Shown: piece after piece, positions 1 through 9,614 of the stretch | Layout: each line of letters begins with the position of its first letter | Numbering within the stretch: position 1 is the stretch's first letter | Origin: Verrucomicrobiota bacterium | Lineage (GTDB): Bacteria > Verrucomicrobiota > Verrucomicrobiia > CAIQCK01 | Direction of reading: 5' to 3' | Assembly: GCA_016222825.1 (NCBI GenBank) | Contig: JACRQF010000019.1 | Span: forward strand, 434,001-498,000 | Length of the DNA stretch: 64,000 bases | Program-made: the position numbers and the translations under genes | The notes under the pieces: generated by a model | Seen by the model: the letters and a program-made list of their open reading frames with translations, nothing else | Told to the model about the DNA's origin: nothing | Databases searched by the model: none

Positions 1-2
1 CT

Positions 3-635
3 TACGAGGGCAACTTCGACTCGCCGCTCGGCTACGCCAGCAGCCGGATGGACTTTGGCAACTGGGTCCGGGCGATCAAGATGGCCACGCTGCTGGTCGG
101 CACACGCTACAACTACGAGCACGAAATCTCGCCCTACGTTTTCCCGTTCACGCCCATCGAATTGCACGCCGGCTACCTGCTCGGCCACGAGCGGATCATC
201 GCGACGCACGCCGGCAACTACGGCTGGCCCGGCGGGCGATGTCTCGTGCAGGTCCGGCATTTCAACAAAGACGGCAAGCTCACCGGCAGGGATTTCGCGA
301 CAACGGTCGGCAAAGAAGCGCGCACCGCGGTCGAACTGGTTGATGGTGAAGCCGTCGTGCTGGAGCGACTGCCGGTTTCTGTGCGACCGAAGTCGGGTGC
401 CGTCGAAATCAGCGCGGTGCGCTGCGGCGCGGGCGAACTCGCATGGACGCTGAAAGCGCCTGCTGGCGCAATGGTGCGAGTGTGCAGTGGAGCGATGAAG
501 ATCGCCCCGCGCCAGCGGTTCGCCGTCACGGTTGGAGACGCGAGGCGCGAGATTTCCGCCGGCCGCGACGGCGCGTTGAGCTTCGACATCAAGAGCGCGA
601 AGCCTGTCCAAGTCCTCGTTCGTCCGGCTCAGTAG
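3..635 (+). CDS. C-terminal part of a hypothetical (probably secreted) protein, 5' end outside window
   Basis: The frame is open from base 3 to the TAG at 633-635, so the true start lies upstream. About 210 residues are visible. The first part is rich in aromatic residues (FGNW, YNYEHE, YVFPF), as in a folded globular or glycosidase-like domain. The second half alternates short hydrophobic and polar strands, as in a C-terminal beta-sandwich. I see no catalytic motif and do not recognise the family. A GH32 gene follows on the same strand after about 210 bases, so a role in extracellular sugar metabolism is possible but is only inferred from context. Confidence 0.6.
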   Translation, partial: YEGNFDSPLGYASSRMDFGNWVRAIKMATLLVGTRYNYEHEISPYVFPFTPIELHAGYLLGHERIIATHAGNYGWPGGRCLVQVRHFNKDGKLTGRDFATTVGKEARTAVELVDGEAVVLERLPVSVRPKSGAVEISAVRCGAGELAWTLKAPAGAMVRVCSGAMKIAPRQRFAVTVGDARREISAGRDGALSFDIKSAKPVQVLVRPAQ

Positions 636-849
636 GGCCTCTTGCCTGTCGAGCTTCGGTTCTTGGGTGTATGCCTCATCCGGGCGCAACAGATGCACTT
701 TGCCGGCGTATTGAGCCAAGACCGGTGGCATCAGTGCAGTTCCAATGACACAACAGAAACTTTGCGGACTGGTGAAGATCAGAACGGGCTGGAAGCTCGC
801 GCCGCTTTAGTTGCTGACAACCGCCGCGTGATGGCGCTGTAATGCGGGC

Positions 850-3000
850 ATGAGCCAACCCTTTTCTTCCCTGCTGGTTGCGGCGTTTGCCGCGTTCTCC
901 GCCCGCGCCGCCGATGACATCGTCCTCGCCGACTTCGAGGGCAAGGACTACGGCCAGTGGAAGATCACGGGCAAGGCGTTCGGGCCGGGGCCGGCGCAGG
1001 GAACGCTGCCACGCCAGATGCACGTCAGCGGTTTTCTCGGCCACGGGCTGGTCAACAGCTTCCACGGCGGCGACAGACCCACCGGCACGTTGACCTCGCC
1101 GCCATTCAAGATCGAGCGCAAGTTCATCAACTTTCTCATCGGCGGCGGCGGATGGGAGGGCAAGACCTGCATGAACCTGCTCGTGAACGACAAGGTCGCG
1201 CGCGCCTCCACCGGCCCCAACTCGCAGCCCGGCGGCAGCGAGGAACTCGAACCCGCCGCGTGGGACGTGGCTGATCTCGCCGGCAAGACCGCCGTCATCC
1301 AGATCGTGGACAACGCCACCGGAGGCTGGGGCCACCTCAACGTGGACCATATTGTCCTGAGCGACTCGCGCAAAGCCCCGCCGGCATCGAAACTCGCCGT
1401 GCTGGAGCGCGAGCTGACGCTGGAGAAGCGTTACCTGCACCTGCCCGTTAAGACCGACGCGCGCAAAGCCAGGAAGTGCCTCGGCTCGTTGCTCGTGGAT
1501 GGTGTCGTCGTTCGGGAGTTCGACATCGAACTGGACGAGCAGCCCGGCTTTTTCGCCCACCTCGACATCAGCGCGTGGCGCGGCAGAAAGGCGACGTTGC
1601 GCGCCGCGAAACTGCCGGCGGAGTCGAAGGCGCTCGACCTCGTCACGCAGGCCGACTCGATCTGGGCGGCTGACCAAGTCTATCGCGAGCCGTTGCGCGG
1701 CCAGTTTCACTTCTCGCCCAAGCGCGGCTGGAACAACGACCCCAACGGCATGGTCTTCGCTGACGGCGAATACCACCTCTACTTCCAGCACAATCCCTAT
1801 GGCTGGAACTGGGGCAACATGCACTGGGGGCACGCCGTCAGCCGGGACATGGTGCACTGGAAGGAACTGCCCATCGCGATCCATCCGCTCAAGCACGGGG
1901 ACTGGGTCTTCAGCGGCAGCGCCGTCGTGGACAAGGCCAACAGCAGCGGTTGGAGGAAGGGCGATAACGAGTTGATCGTCGCCGCGTTCACCAGCACCGG
2001 CCGTGGCGAGTGCATGGTGTATTCCAACGACCGCGGCCGCACGTTCACCGAGTTCGAGGGCAACCCGGTCGTCAAGCACACCGGCCGCGACCCGCGCCTG
2101 CTCTGGCACGCGCCGTCCACGCAGTGGGTGATGGCCGTCTATACTGAGGACAAAACGCAGACCGACAAGGAGAAGATGCGCTGCATCGCGTTCTACACCT
2201 CGCCCGACCTCAAGACGTGGACCTTCCAGAGTCGCATCCCCGGCTTCTATGAGTGCCCCGACCTGTTCGAGTTGCCTGTGGACGGCGACGCCTCGCGCAA
2301 GAAGTGGGTGCTCACCGCCGCCAGCAGCGACTACAGGGTGGGCGCGTTCGACGGCAAGATCTTCACACCCGAGACGCCGATGCTCAAAGGTCATCTCGGT
2401 CGCGGCTTCTACGCCGCGCAGACATTCAGCCACGATCCGCGAGGCCGCGTTGTGCAGATCGGCTGGCTCCAGACCGCCACCCACGGCATGCCGTTCAACC
2501 AGGCGATGAGCCTGCCGCTGGAACTGAGCCTCATCAGCACGGGCGAAGGACCGCGGTTGACGTGGACACCGGTGAAAGAGTTGGAGAAGCTGCGCGCCAA
2601 ATCCCATCGTCCCGGCGCGCGGACACTGAAGGACGGCGACGCGAATCCGTTCGTTGGTGTCAGCGGCGAGTTGTTCGAGGTGCGCGCCGACTTCGCGCCA
2701 TCAGCGGACACGACGGTCACATTCAACGTCCGCGGCGTTGAAATCGCCTACGACGCGGCGAAACAAGAACTCGTCGTCAATAACCACCGCGCCCCTGCAC
2801 CGCTCCGCAACGGCCGGCAGCGCCTCATCATCTATGCCGACCGCACCGCGTTCGAGGTTTTCGCCAGCGACGGCTTGGCCTGTGTGCCGATGCCGGTGAT
2901 TCCGAAGGCGGAGGACCGGTCGCTCACGCTCTCCATCAAGGGCGGTGCGGCGCAGTTCACGTCGCTGGAGGCGCACGAACTGCGCTCTGCTTGGAAGTAA
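850..3000 (+). CDS. GH32 family secreted beta-fructosidase (levanase/fructanase-like)
   Basis: 716 residues. Residues 1-21 form a Sec signal peptide ending near ARAAD. Residues 22-175 look like a beta-sandwich carbohydrate-binding-like domain. The GH32 five-bladed propeller spans about 285-580 and is followed by a C-terminal beta-sandwich. All three family signatures are present: WNNDPNG with nucleophile D297, the RDP motif at R413-D414-P415 (transition-state stabiliser), and the YECPD motif with acid/base E468. GH32 enzymes hydrolyse beta-fructosides such as levan, inulin or sucrose. The N-terminal extension and export suggest a polymeric substrate, but levan versus inulin cannot be decided from sequence. 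The gene ends 21 bases before the next gene on the same strand, so co-transcription is likely. Confidence 0.93.
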   Translation: MSQPFSSLLVAAFAAFSARAADDIVLADFEGKDYGQWKITGKAFGPGPAQGTLPRQMHVSGFLGHGLVNSFHGGDRPTGTLTSPPFKIERKFINFLIGGGGWEGKTCMNLLVNDKVARASTGPNSQPGGSEELEPAAWDVADLAGKTAVIQIVDNATGGWGHLNVDHIVLSDSRKAPPASKLAVLERELTLEKRYLHLPVKTDARKARKCLGSLLVDGVVVREFDIELDEQPGFFAHLDISAWRGRKATLRAAKLPAESKALDLVTQADSIWAADQVYREPLRGQFHFSPKRGWNNDPNGMVFADGEYHLYFQHNPYGWNWGNMHWGHAVSRDMVHWKELPIAIHPLKHGDWVFSGSAVVDKANSSGWRKGDNELIVAAFTSTGRGECMVYSNDRGRTFTEFEGNPVVKHTGRDPRLLWHAPSTQWVMAVYTEDKTQTDKEKMRCIAFYTSPDLKTWTFQSRIPGFYECPDLFELPVDGDASRKKWVLTAASSDYRVGAFDGKIFTPETPMLKGHLGRGFYAAQTFSHDPRGRVVQIGWLQTATHGMPFNQAMSLPLELSLISTGEGPRLTWTPVKELEKLRAKSHRPGARTLKDGDANPFVGVSGELFEVRADFAPSADTTVTFNVRGVEIAYDAAKQELVVNNHRAPAPLRNGRQRLIIYADRTAFEVFASDGLACVPMPVIPKAEDRSLTLSIKGGAAQFTSLEAHELRSAWK

Positions 3001-3021
3001 ACCCTTCAGGACTTGCCGCCA

Positions 3022-4314
3022 ATGAAATCCCCTACTCCTTCGTTTCTGCTGACCGCACTGGCTGCTGTGCAGTTCTTCCTTTGCTCCCAAACCGCTGCCG
3101 CGGGCGGCGGTTTCTTCGACCCAGCGCCAGACCCCGCCGCGTCGCTTCCCGCCGACCGCATCTACCCGCAAGGGCGGATCTTCCCCTTCTCTGGTTACTC
3201 TGGGAAACCGGACCGCGAAAAGGCCAACGGCTTCACGATGCACGGGCCGGTGTATGGCAACAAGAAGTTTGAGGCGCTCGAAGCCAACGAGAAGGCGGGC
3301 CTGCCCTTCCCCTACACCATTGGACTGGACATGAAGTTCCACTCCGACAAACCGCTCGTCCTCACCGAGGCGGAGATCAAAGAAGCCATCACCAAGCAAG
3401 TCGCGGAGGTCGCTGCGCGCACGAACATTTGTTGGTGGTATCTCGCGCCGGAGGAAATCCGCTACTGGCGCAAGAACGAGATCGCCTACATGAAGGCTGC
3501 CTCCGAAGCCATCCGCGCAGCCGACCCATTGAAGCGTCCCATCTGGATGTATGACCCGAACCACCGGGACGCAAAGGCTCTCGTCCAAACCGGTGCCAAC
3601 CTCGACCTCATCGGCAAAGGTTGTTACGTCAACTACGCGGGCTACCAGGATCGCCGCGTCTGGGTGCGTTGGGGCATGGAGCAGGAAGTCGAAGCCGTCC
3701 GCCAGCTTCGCGGTCGTCGCGTGCCGCTGCTGGTGCCCGAACTTTGCAAGGACCCCGACCCGGCGCTCTTCAGCCAGATTCCCGCGTGGGTCCGGCACGA
3801 TGTGTATTGCGGCCTCATTCATGGCGCGAAAGGCGTCGTCATATGGTCGCTGTTCAAACGGACCGGCGTTCGTCAAAGCTACGACATCTGGTATGAAGCT
3901 TACGCCACCGCCGCGCGCCAACTCACGGGCGAGCGCAAGCTCGGCGAGGTGTTCCTGTTTGGCGAGTCGCGCCGAGACCTGACGGTGAAGCAACTCAGCG
4001 GCCCCACCACCGTCACGCTCGCCGACAAAACCAAGACTGCCGAGGCGAAGTCGCTTTCCGAGCGCGAGAAGACCGGCATGAGCCTCAAATACCCCGCCGT
4101 GAGCTGGCGCGAACTGGCTCGCGGCACATCGCGCTACCTGTTCGTCTGCAATTCCTCACCTGAAACCGTCCACGTCGCCGTGTCGGGGTTCCCGTCGTCG
4201 TCTGCCGTCGAGGAAGCCGACACTGGCGCCGTCGTCGAAACCTCCAACAAGCTGGCGCTCAACTTCGAGTTGCCCGCGTGGGGCGTGCGCTCCCTGAAGT
4301 TCTCGCGCCGCTGA
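3022..4314 (+). CDS. Secreted TIM-barrel-like hypothetical protein (glycosidase-like)
   Basis: 430 residues from the ATG at 3022. A CAGGA ribosome-binding sequence about 10 bases upstream favours this over the in-frame TTG at 3013. The N-terminus MKSPTPSFLLTALAAVQFF is a signal peptide. The body has alternating helices and strands with segments such as WWYLAPEE, RPIWMYDPNH and GLIHGAKGVVIWSLF, which resemble the strand-end motifs of (beta/alpha)8 glycoside hydrolases. Glu in LAPEE and in LVPELCKD are candidate catalytic acids. The last 100 residues look like a small beta-domain. The family cannot be named. Its position right after the fructanase suggests a shared transcript and a related substrate. 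Confidence 0.75.
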   Translation: MKSPTPSFLLTALAAVQFFLCSQTAAAGGGFFDPAPDPAASLPADRIYPQGRIFPFSGYSGKPDREKANGFTMHGPVYGNKKFEALEANEKAGLPFPYTIGLDMKFHSDKPLVLTEAEIKEAITKQVAEVAARTNICWWYLAPEEIRYWRKNEIAYMKAASEAIRAADPLKRPIWMYDPNHRDAKALVQTGANLDLIGKGCYVNYAGYQDRRVWVRWGMEQEVEAVRQLRGRRVPLLVPELCKDPDPALFSQIPAWVRHDVYCGLIHGAKGVVIWSLFKRTGVRQSYDIWYEAYATAARQLTGERKLGEVFLFGESRRDLTVKQLSGPTTVTLADKTKTAEAKSLSEREKTGMSLKYPAVSWRELARGTSRYLFVCNSSPETVHVAVSGFPSSSAVEEADTGAVVETSNKLALNFELPAWGVRSLKFSRR

Positions 4315-4506
4315 CTTGCCCATTTCAACTCATGCGCAACTGCTGATACTTTTGGCTCATTGGGATTTTGTTGAGGATTACGGTCCACGGAGCAATCATA
4401 TTGACGGCAAATGCGACAACAGCCGTTTGTCATTGAGCGTAGCAAGGCGACTCTGACGTGCAGTTGAAAAACACAGGATACTTTTATAGTCTGACGAGGT
4501 TGACTC

Positions 4507-7500
4507 ATGAAGAACGGCGTTGAAGCTATTGTATCGGTCACCAAGGCCAAGAGCAGTTTCCTATCTCTCGTTCTGACTTCCACCCTTGCAGTTTTCGTTT
4601 GCGCTTCGGCTCAAGCCGCGGAGCAACCAAAGCCGGCGGCTGCTCCGAGCGAGCCAGTCGAGGAGACCAAGGCGAGGGCTGCTTACGAGGCGGCGGAGAA
4701 GGCTGCCAAGGAGGCGGAGGCTGCGGTCGGGCCTTTGAGGGCGACCATGCAGAAGGCTGACGCGGCGTCGGCCGAGGCGAGGCGGGTGGCCGACTCGAAG
4801 CGACAGCAGGCCACCGAAGCGAAACGGTTGGCGAGCGAGTCGGGCGCGGCCGAGTTGAAGCAGGCCGAGGATAACATGGTCGTCGCCATCCGGGCGCTGA
4901 ACGATGCGACTATCGCGAAGCCGCCCTTGGAAAAGGCGCTTGAGGAAGCGAAGGCTGCCGCGGCTCCCTTGCAGCAGGCTTACGATGCGGCGGAGAAGGC
5001 GGCGAAGGAAGCCGAGGCTGCGGCGAAGGTTGCCACCGACGCGGCTAACAAGGTCGACGAGGAAGCCAAGAAGGCCGTGACTGACGCGACCGCTAAGCGC
5101 AGAGCCGCTGACACGGCGAAGGGTGGCGTGACCCGCGCACAACAGGGCGAGCAGAATTTGCAGAGCCAAGTCGCCACTGTCGCACAGAAGCTGGCGGAGG
5201 CGGAGGCGCAGAAGAAAGCCGCCGATGAGGCTTTGGCCAACGTCAAGAAGCAGTTGGACGCTGCCACGGCCGCGCATCAAGCAGCCGAGCAGGCGGCGCA
5301 GACGGCTGAGGCAAACGCGAAGGTGGTTTCCGAGGCGGAAAAGCAGGCGGCGGCAAATGACGCGGCTGCGAAGCGCAAGGCGGCTGACGCGGCGAAGGCT
5401 GCGTTGACTCAGGCACAGCAGAGTGAGCAGCAAGCGCAGGCTCCGGCCACCGAGGCCGCGAAGAGATTTACGGAAGCGGAAGCGCAAAAGAAATCAGCCG
5501 ACGAGGCTTTGGCCAACACCAAGAAGCAAACGGCTGCGGCCACGGCAGCGCATCAGGCAGCGGAGCAAGCGGCCCAAGCGGCTGCGGCCAACGCCAGAGT
5601 GATTTCAGCCGCCGAACTCGCGCAAGTCGCTGGTGAGGTCGTTGCGAAACGAAAAGCTGCTGACGATGCGAAGGCCGTGCTCGCACAGGCCCAGCAGAAG
5701 CAGCAGCAGGCGCAGGCTGCCCTCGATGCGGCCGTGAAGAAAGTCGCGGGCGCGGAAGCGGAGAAGAAGGCCGCCAACGACGCCTTGGCCAACGTGAAGA
5801 AAGAAGAGGCCGCAGCCACGACCGCTTATCAGACAGCGAACGACGGCTTCAATGTGGCGATCTCCACGACCGAGACGATTGCCGAGCGCGCCGCCTACGC
5901 CGAGGAGCAAAAGCAGGTTGCTGCCGCCAAACGAAAAGCAGCCGACGATGCAAAGGCCGCGCTCGCCCAAGCTCAGCAGAAACAACAACAGGCGCAGGCC
6001 GCCGTTGATGCAGCCGCGAAGAAGGGAGCGCCTGCGGCGGCAGAAAAGAAGGCAGCCGAAGACGCGTTGGGCGCCGCGAAGCAACAGGTCGCCGCGGCCA
6101 CTGGTGCTGCTGACGCGGCCGAAAAGGAGGCGCAGTCCGCCGCGAACAACGCCAACGCTCTGGCCATATCGGTCGCCGAACTCGCGCAGGTCGTCCGCGA
6201 AGGTGCTGCAAAACGAAAAGCTGTCCACGATGCGAAGGCGGCCCTCGCGCAGGTTCAGCAGAGACAGCAACAGGCGCAGACTGCCGCCGATGCAGCCAAC
6301 AACAAGGGAGCGGGTGCGGCAGCAGAGAAGAAAGCCGCTGAGGACGCGTTGGCTGGCGCGAAGAAGCAGGCCGTTGCGGCTGCCGGCACTGCCGACGCGG
6401 CTGAGAAGCAAGCGCAGGCGACGGAAGCCCGAAGTAAAGAGATCGCCGCCCTTTTCGCCAGAGCCGATCAGCAGAAGCAGCAGGCCGCCGCCGAAGCTGC
6501 CGCCAAACGCAAGACCGCCGACGACGCAAAAGCGGCGCTGACGCAGGCTCAGCAAAACGAGCAGAAGGCGCAAAGTCAGGCCGATGTCGCCATGAAGAAT
6601 TTCGCCGACGCTACAGCCAAGAAGAAGGGAACCGACGAAGCCCTCGCGAGCGCGAAGAAAACATTGGCCGACGCCACCGGCGCTCAACAGGCAGCCGAGC
6701 AAGCCGCGCAGGCTGCCGAGGCGACGGCGAAGGTCATGGCCGAGCGCGCCGGCAGGAACGAGGAGCAGAAGAAGCAACTCGCAGCCGACGCCGCGGCCAA
6801 GCGGAAAGCGGCCGACGATGCCAAGGCAGTTTTGGCCAAGGCCCAGGCAGCTCTGCAAGACCCGCAGAAGCTGGCGGACGCAGCGGCGAAGAAATTCGAC
6901 CGCGCAACGGCGCAGAAGCAACTGCTCGACGCTTCTCTGGCGGGCATCAAGAAGCAGTTCACTGCGGCCACCACCGCTGCTCAGGCAGCCGAGCAAGCCG
7001 CCGCGGCTGCGGAGAAATTGGCTGAGGAAAAGAAGCAGGCGGTCGCTCAAGCCGCCGCCAAGCGCAAAGGAGCGGCGGATGCCGCGGCTGCGCTGGCTCA
7101 AGCCGAAAAGGACGTGCTGCAGGCGCAGGCCCAACTCGCGGCTAACACGCAGAAGCTGACCGAAGCGCAGACGGAGAAGAAGACCGCCGACGAAGCACTG
7201 GAGAATGTGAAGAAGCCGTTGGCTGCGGCCACGACGGCTGCCCAGACCGCCGAGCAGGCCGCCCAAGCCGCCGAGGCCAGCGCGAAGCAAGTTGCGGCTG
7301 ATGCGGCCAAGCCGGAAGCGGAGAAGAAGAAGGCCGCCGAAGAAAGCGTCGCCAAACGCAAAGCAGCCGATGCAGCCAAAGCAGCGCAGGCTCAAGCCGA
7401 CAAAGTTGTGCAGGAGGCGCTGGCCAAGGTCAACGCCGCCGCGCAAAAGCTGGCCAAGGCCGAAGAGCTTCGGAAGACGGGCGACGGCGCCGTGGTCGAA

Positions 7501-9570
7501 GCCAAGAACCGCGTGGCTTCCCTGACGACCGCAAATCAGGCGGCGCAGGAAGCGGCGAAGACGCTCCTCCAACTCGACGCCGCGCGCGCTCAAGCCGCCG
7601 CCGATGCCGCCGCCAAGCGCAAAGCGGCCAATGATGCGAAGGCGACTCTCTCCCCGGTGGCGAGGAAGATGGAGCAAGCGGCGGTTCAGTCCAACAACGC
7701 CGAGCAGCGGTTGCGCCAGACCGAGACGCGAAGGAATTCATCCGAAGGGCACGTGGCAGATTTGAAGCGGCGGATCGCCGCGGCCAAAGAGTCGAACGTC
7801 GCGGACGACAAGGCGGCGACGGAGGCGGAGGCCGCAGCCGCGCCGTTGAAGGCGGAAGCCGACAAGACCCGCGCGGCCTACACCGCCGCCGTGGACGTTG
7901 CCGACAACAAGCGCGGCCTCGCCGAGCAGGCGAAAACCGCATTGTATCGCTTGGTCGCCAGCAGGCAGGTCGCCGCCCTGATGGAGAGTTCCGAGCCGCC
8001 GAAGCCGGCCAACAAGATTGACGAGATCATCTTCGCGAAGTTGAAGACGCTGGGCATTCAGCCGGCGCTCTGCTCGGACGCGGTGTTTGTCCGGCGCGTC
8101 TATCTGGACCTGACGGGCAAGCTGCCCACCGCGGAAGAGGCCAAGGCGTTCATTCTGGACCAGGACAAGAACAAGCGCGTCGCCTTGATTGACAAACTCC
8201 TCGGCCAGACGGCGCATGTGGATTACTGGGCGATGCGGTGGAGCGACATCCTGCGCGTCAAGGCGGAGTTCCCCGTCAAGGTGTGGCCCAACGCAGCGCA
8301 GGCTTATCACCGTTGGATGTGGGAGGCGATCGTCAAGAACAAGACCTACGACAAACTCGCCCGCGAACTGCTCACCTCCAGCGGGAGCGATTTCCGCGAC
8401 GGGCCGGTCAACTTCTACCGCGCCATCCAGGACCGCACGCCGGAGGGCATCGCTTCGGCTGTGGGATTGGCGTTCATGGGCACGCGGATGGATTTCTGGC
8501 CGAAGGAACGCCGCGCCGGCGTGGCGGCGTTTTTCTCGCAGGTCGGCTACAAGCCCACCAGCGAGTGGAAAGAGGAGATCGTCTTCTGGAATCCGCTCAA
8601 CCTGAGCACCAACAACGCGCCCGGCAACATCGCACCCGGAGTGGACTCGGTCGCCAAGGCCGTGTCGGCGTCCAACGTGATTCCGCAGGCGCTGCCCAAG
8701 CCGCTCACCGAGAACGGCCCGCTCGAAGCTGTGTTCCCGGACGGCACCAAGACAACTGTGCCGCCCAACCGCGACCCGCGCGAGGTGTTTGCCGACTGGC
8801 TGATCCGGCCAGAAAACCCGTGGTTCACCAAGGCCATCGCCAACCGCACTTGGACGTGGGCGATGGGACGCGGCATCATTCACGAGCCGGACGACATCCG
8901 CGACAACAACCCGCCGAGCAACCCCGAACTGCTCGCCTTCTTGGAAAAGGAACTCGTCTCCAGCGGCTACGACCTCAAGCACCTGAAGCGGTTGATCTTC
9001 ACCTCCACCGCCTACCAGTTCTCTTCGATCCAGAAGGCCAAGACGCCGGAAGCGAAGGCCAACTTCGCCAGCTACCCGTTGCGGCGCGTCGAGGCCGAGG
9101 TGCTGATTGACGCGTTGAACGCCATCACCGGCAGCTCCGACCTTTATACCAGCGCCGTGCCGGAGCCGTTCACTTACATTCCGAAGGACATGACGGCGGT
9201 GGAGCTGGCCGACGGCAGCATCACCAGCCCGTTCCTGACGCTGTTCGGGCGTTCGTCGCGCTCCACGGGCATGGAAGCCGAGCGCGTCAACGAACTGGCC
9301 TCGCCCCAGTGGCTGCACATGCTGAACTCCGCCACCATCCAGAGCAAACTTCAGAGCGGCTCCAAACTCGCCGCGATGATCTCCGCAGGCGGCAGTCCGA
9401 AGGACATCGCCGAGCGGCTATACCTCACCATCCTGTCGCGGTTCCCGACCGATGCGGATGTGAAGGCCTTCGAAGAACATTCCAAGACTGGCGTGGCCGG
9501 CGGCCGCGACGCATGGGTGGATGTCGCCTGGGCGTTGATCAACACCCCCGAGTTTTTGATGCGGCATTAG
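4507..9570 (+). CDS. Giant exported coiled-coil protein with C-terminal DUF1549 and DUF1553 domains
   Basis: 1687 residues starting at ATG 4507, with a Sec signal peptide (TLAVFVCASAQAAEQ). Residues about 45-1160 are an Ala/Lys/Glu/Gln-rich helical coiled-coil built from ten degenerate repeats marked by KRKAADDAK. DUF1549 follows at about 1165-1380 (NKIDEIIFAKL, VYLDLTGKLPT, YWAMRWSDILRVK). DUF1553 follows at about 1424-1685 (ENPWFTKAIANRTW, GRGIIHEPDDIRDNNPPSN, LPLRRVEAEVLIDA-like). DUF1549/DUF1553 proteins are abundant in PVC bacteria and usually carry a PSCyt1 cytochrome domain; there is no CxxCH haem motif here. Their biochemical role is not established. It heads a plus-strand cassette with the DUF1501 gene 44 bases downstream. 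The minus-strand paralogue at 19944-21536 lacks the coiled-coil entirely. Confidence 0.9.
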   Translation: MKNGVEAIVSVTKAKSSFLSLVLTSTLAVFVCASAQAAEQPKPAAAPSEPVEETKARAAYEAAEKAAKEAEAAVGPLRATMQKADAASAEARRVADSKRQQATEAKRLASESGAAELKQAEDNMVVAIRALNDATIAKPPLEKALEEAKAAAAPLQQAYDAAEKAAKEAEAAAKVATDAANKVDEEAKKAVTDATAKRRAADTAKGGVTRAQQGEQNLQSQVATVAQKLAEAEAQKKAADEALANVKKQLDAATAAHQAAEQAAQTAEANAKVVSEAEKQAAANDAAAKRKAADAAKAALTQAQQSEQQAQAPATEAAKRFTEAEAQKKSADEALANTKKQTAAATAAHQAAEQAAQAAAANARVISAAELAQVAGEVVAKRKAADDAKAVLAQAQQKQQQAQAALDAAVKKVAGAEAEKKAANDALANVKKEEAAATTAYQTANDGFNVAISTTETIAERAAYAEEQKQVAAAKRKAADDAKAALAQAQQKQQQAQAAVDAAAKKGAPAAAEKKAAEDALGAAKQQVAAATGAADAAEKEAQSAANNANALAISVAELAQVVREGAAKRKAVHDAKAALAQVQQRQQQAQTAADAANNKGAGAAAEKKAAEDALAGAKKQAVAAAGTADAAEKQAQATEARSKEIAALFARADQQKQQAAAEAAAKRKTADDAKAALTQAQQNEQKAQSQADVAMKNFADATAKKKGTDEALASAKKTLADATGAQQAAEQAAQAAEATAKVMAERAGRNEEQKKQLAADAAAKRKAADDAKAVLAKAQAALQDPQKLADAAAKKFDRATAQKQLLDASLAGIKKQFTAATTAAQAAEQAAAAAEKLAEEKKQAVAQAAAKRKGAADAAAALAQAEKDVLQAQAQLAANTQKLTEAQTEKKTADEALENVKKPLAAATTAAQTAEQAAQAAEASAKQVAADAAKPEAEKKKAAEESVAKRKAADAAKAAQAQADKVVQEALAKVNAAAQKLAKAEELRKTGDGAVVEAKNRVASLTTANQAAQEAAKTLLQLDAARAQAAADAAAKRKAANDAKATLSPVARKMEQAAVQSNNAEQRLRQTETRRNSSEGHVADLKRRIAAAKESNVADDKAATEAEAAAAPLKAEADKTRAAYTAAVDVADNKRGLAEQAKTALYRLVASRQVAALMESSEPPKPANKIDEIIFAKLKTLGIQPALCSDAVFVRRVYLDLTGKLPTAEEAKAFILDQDKNKRVALIDKLLGQTAHVDYWAMRWSDILRVKAEFPVKVWPNAAQAYHRWMWEAIVKNKTYDKLARELLTSSGSDFRDGPVNFYRAIQDRTPEGIASAVGLAFMGTRMDFWPKERRAGVAAFFSQVGYKPTSEWKEEIVFWNPLNLSTNNAPGNIAPGVDSVAKAVSASNVIPQALPKPLTENGPLEAVFPDGTKTTVPPNRDPREVFADWLIRPENPWFTKAIANRTWTWAMGRGIIHEPDDIRDNNPPSNPELLAFLEKELVSSGYDLKHLKRLIFTSTAYQFSSIQKAKTPEAKANFASYPLRRVEAEVLIDALNAITGSSDLYTSAVPEPFTYIPKDMTAVELADGSITSPFLTLFGRSSRSTGMEAERVNELASPQWLHMLNSATIQSKLQSGSKLAAMISAGGSPKDIAERLYLTILSRFPTDADVKAFEEHSKTGVAGGRDAWVDVAWALINTPEFLMRH
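5095..7640 (+). repeat. Ten-copy coding repeat (87-98 codons) in the coiled-coil gene
   Basis: The KRKAAD-type marker (AAGCGC or AAACGA context) occurs at 5095, 5371, 5647, 5929, 6211, 6505, 6799, 7060, 7354 and 7615. Spacings are 276, 276, 282, 282, 294, 294, 261, 294 and 261 bases. Each unit reads roughly KRKAADDAKAxLxQAQ, then a Q-rich helix, then AEKKAADxALAxxKK, then AAEQAAQAA. The unit length drifts by whole codons, which indicates an old, selected protein repeat rather than recent slippage. Confidence 0.88.
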
Positions 9571-9614
9571 TGTTTTGTGGCAATCGAAGAACGAGTTGAA
9601 AGGAGTATGAAGTC

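Noticed and set aside
676..2607. Long antisense ORF (643 codons) opposite the GH32 gene
   Set aside because: High GC leaves antisense frames open. The plus-strand frame has clear GH32 motifs, so this is a shadow. The same applies to the 900-codon ORF antisense to the M1 peptidase.
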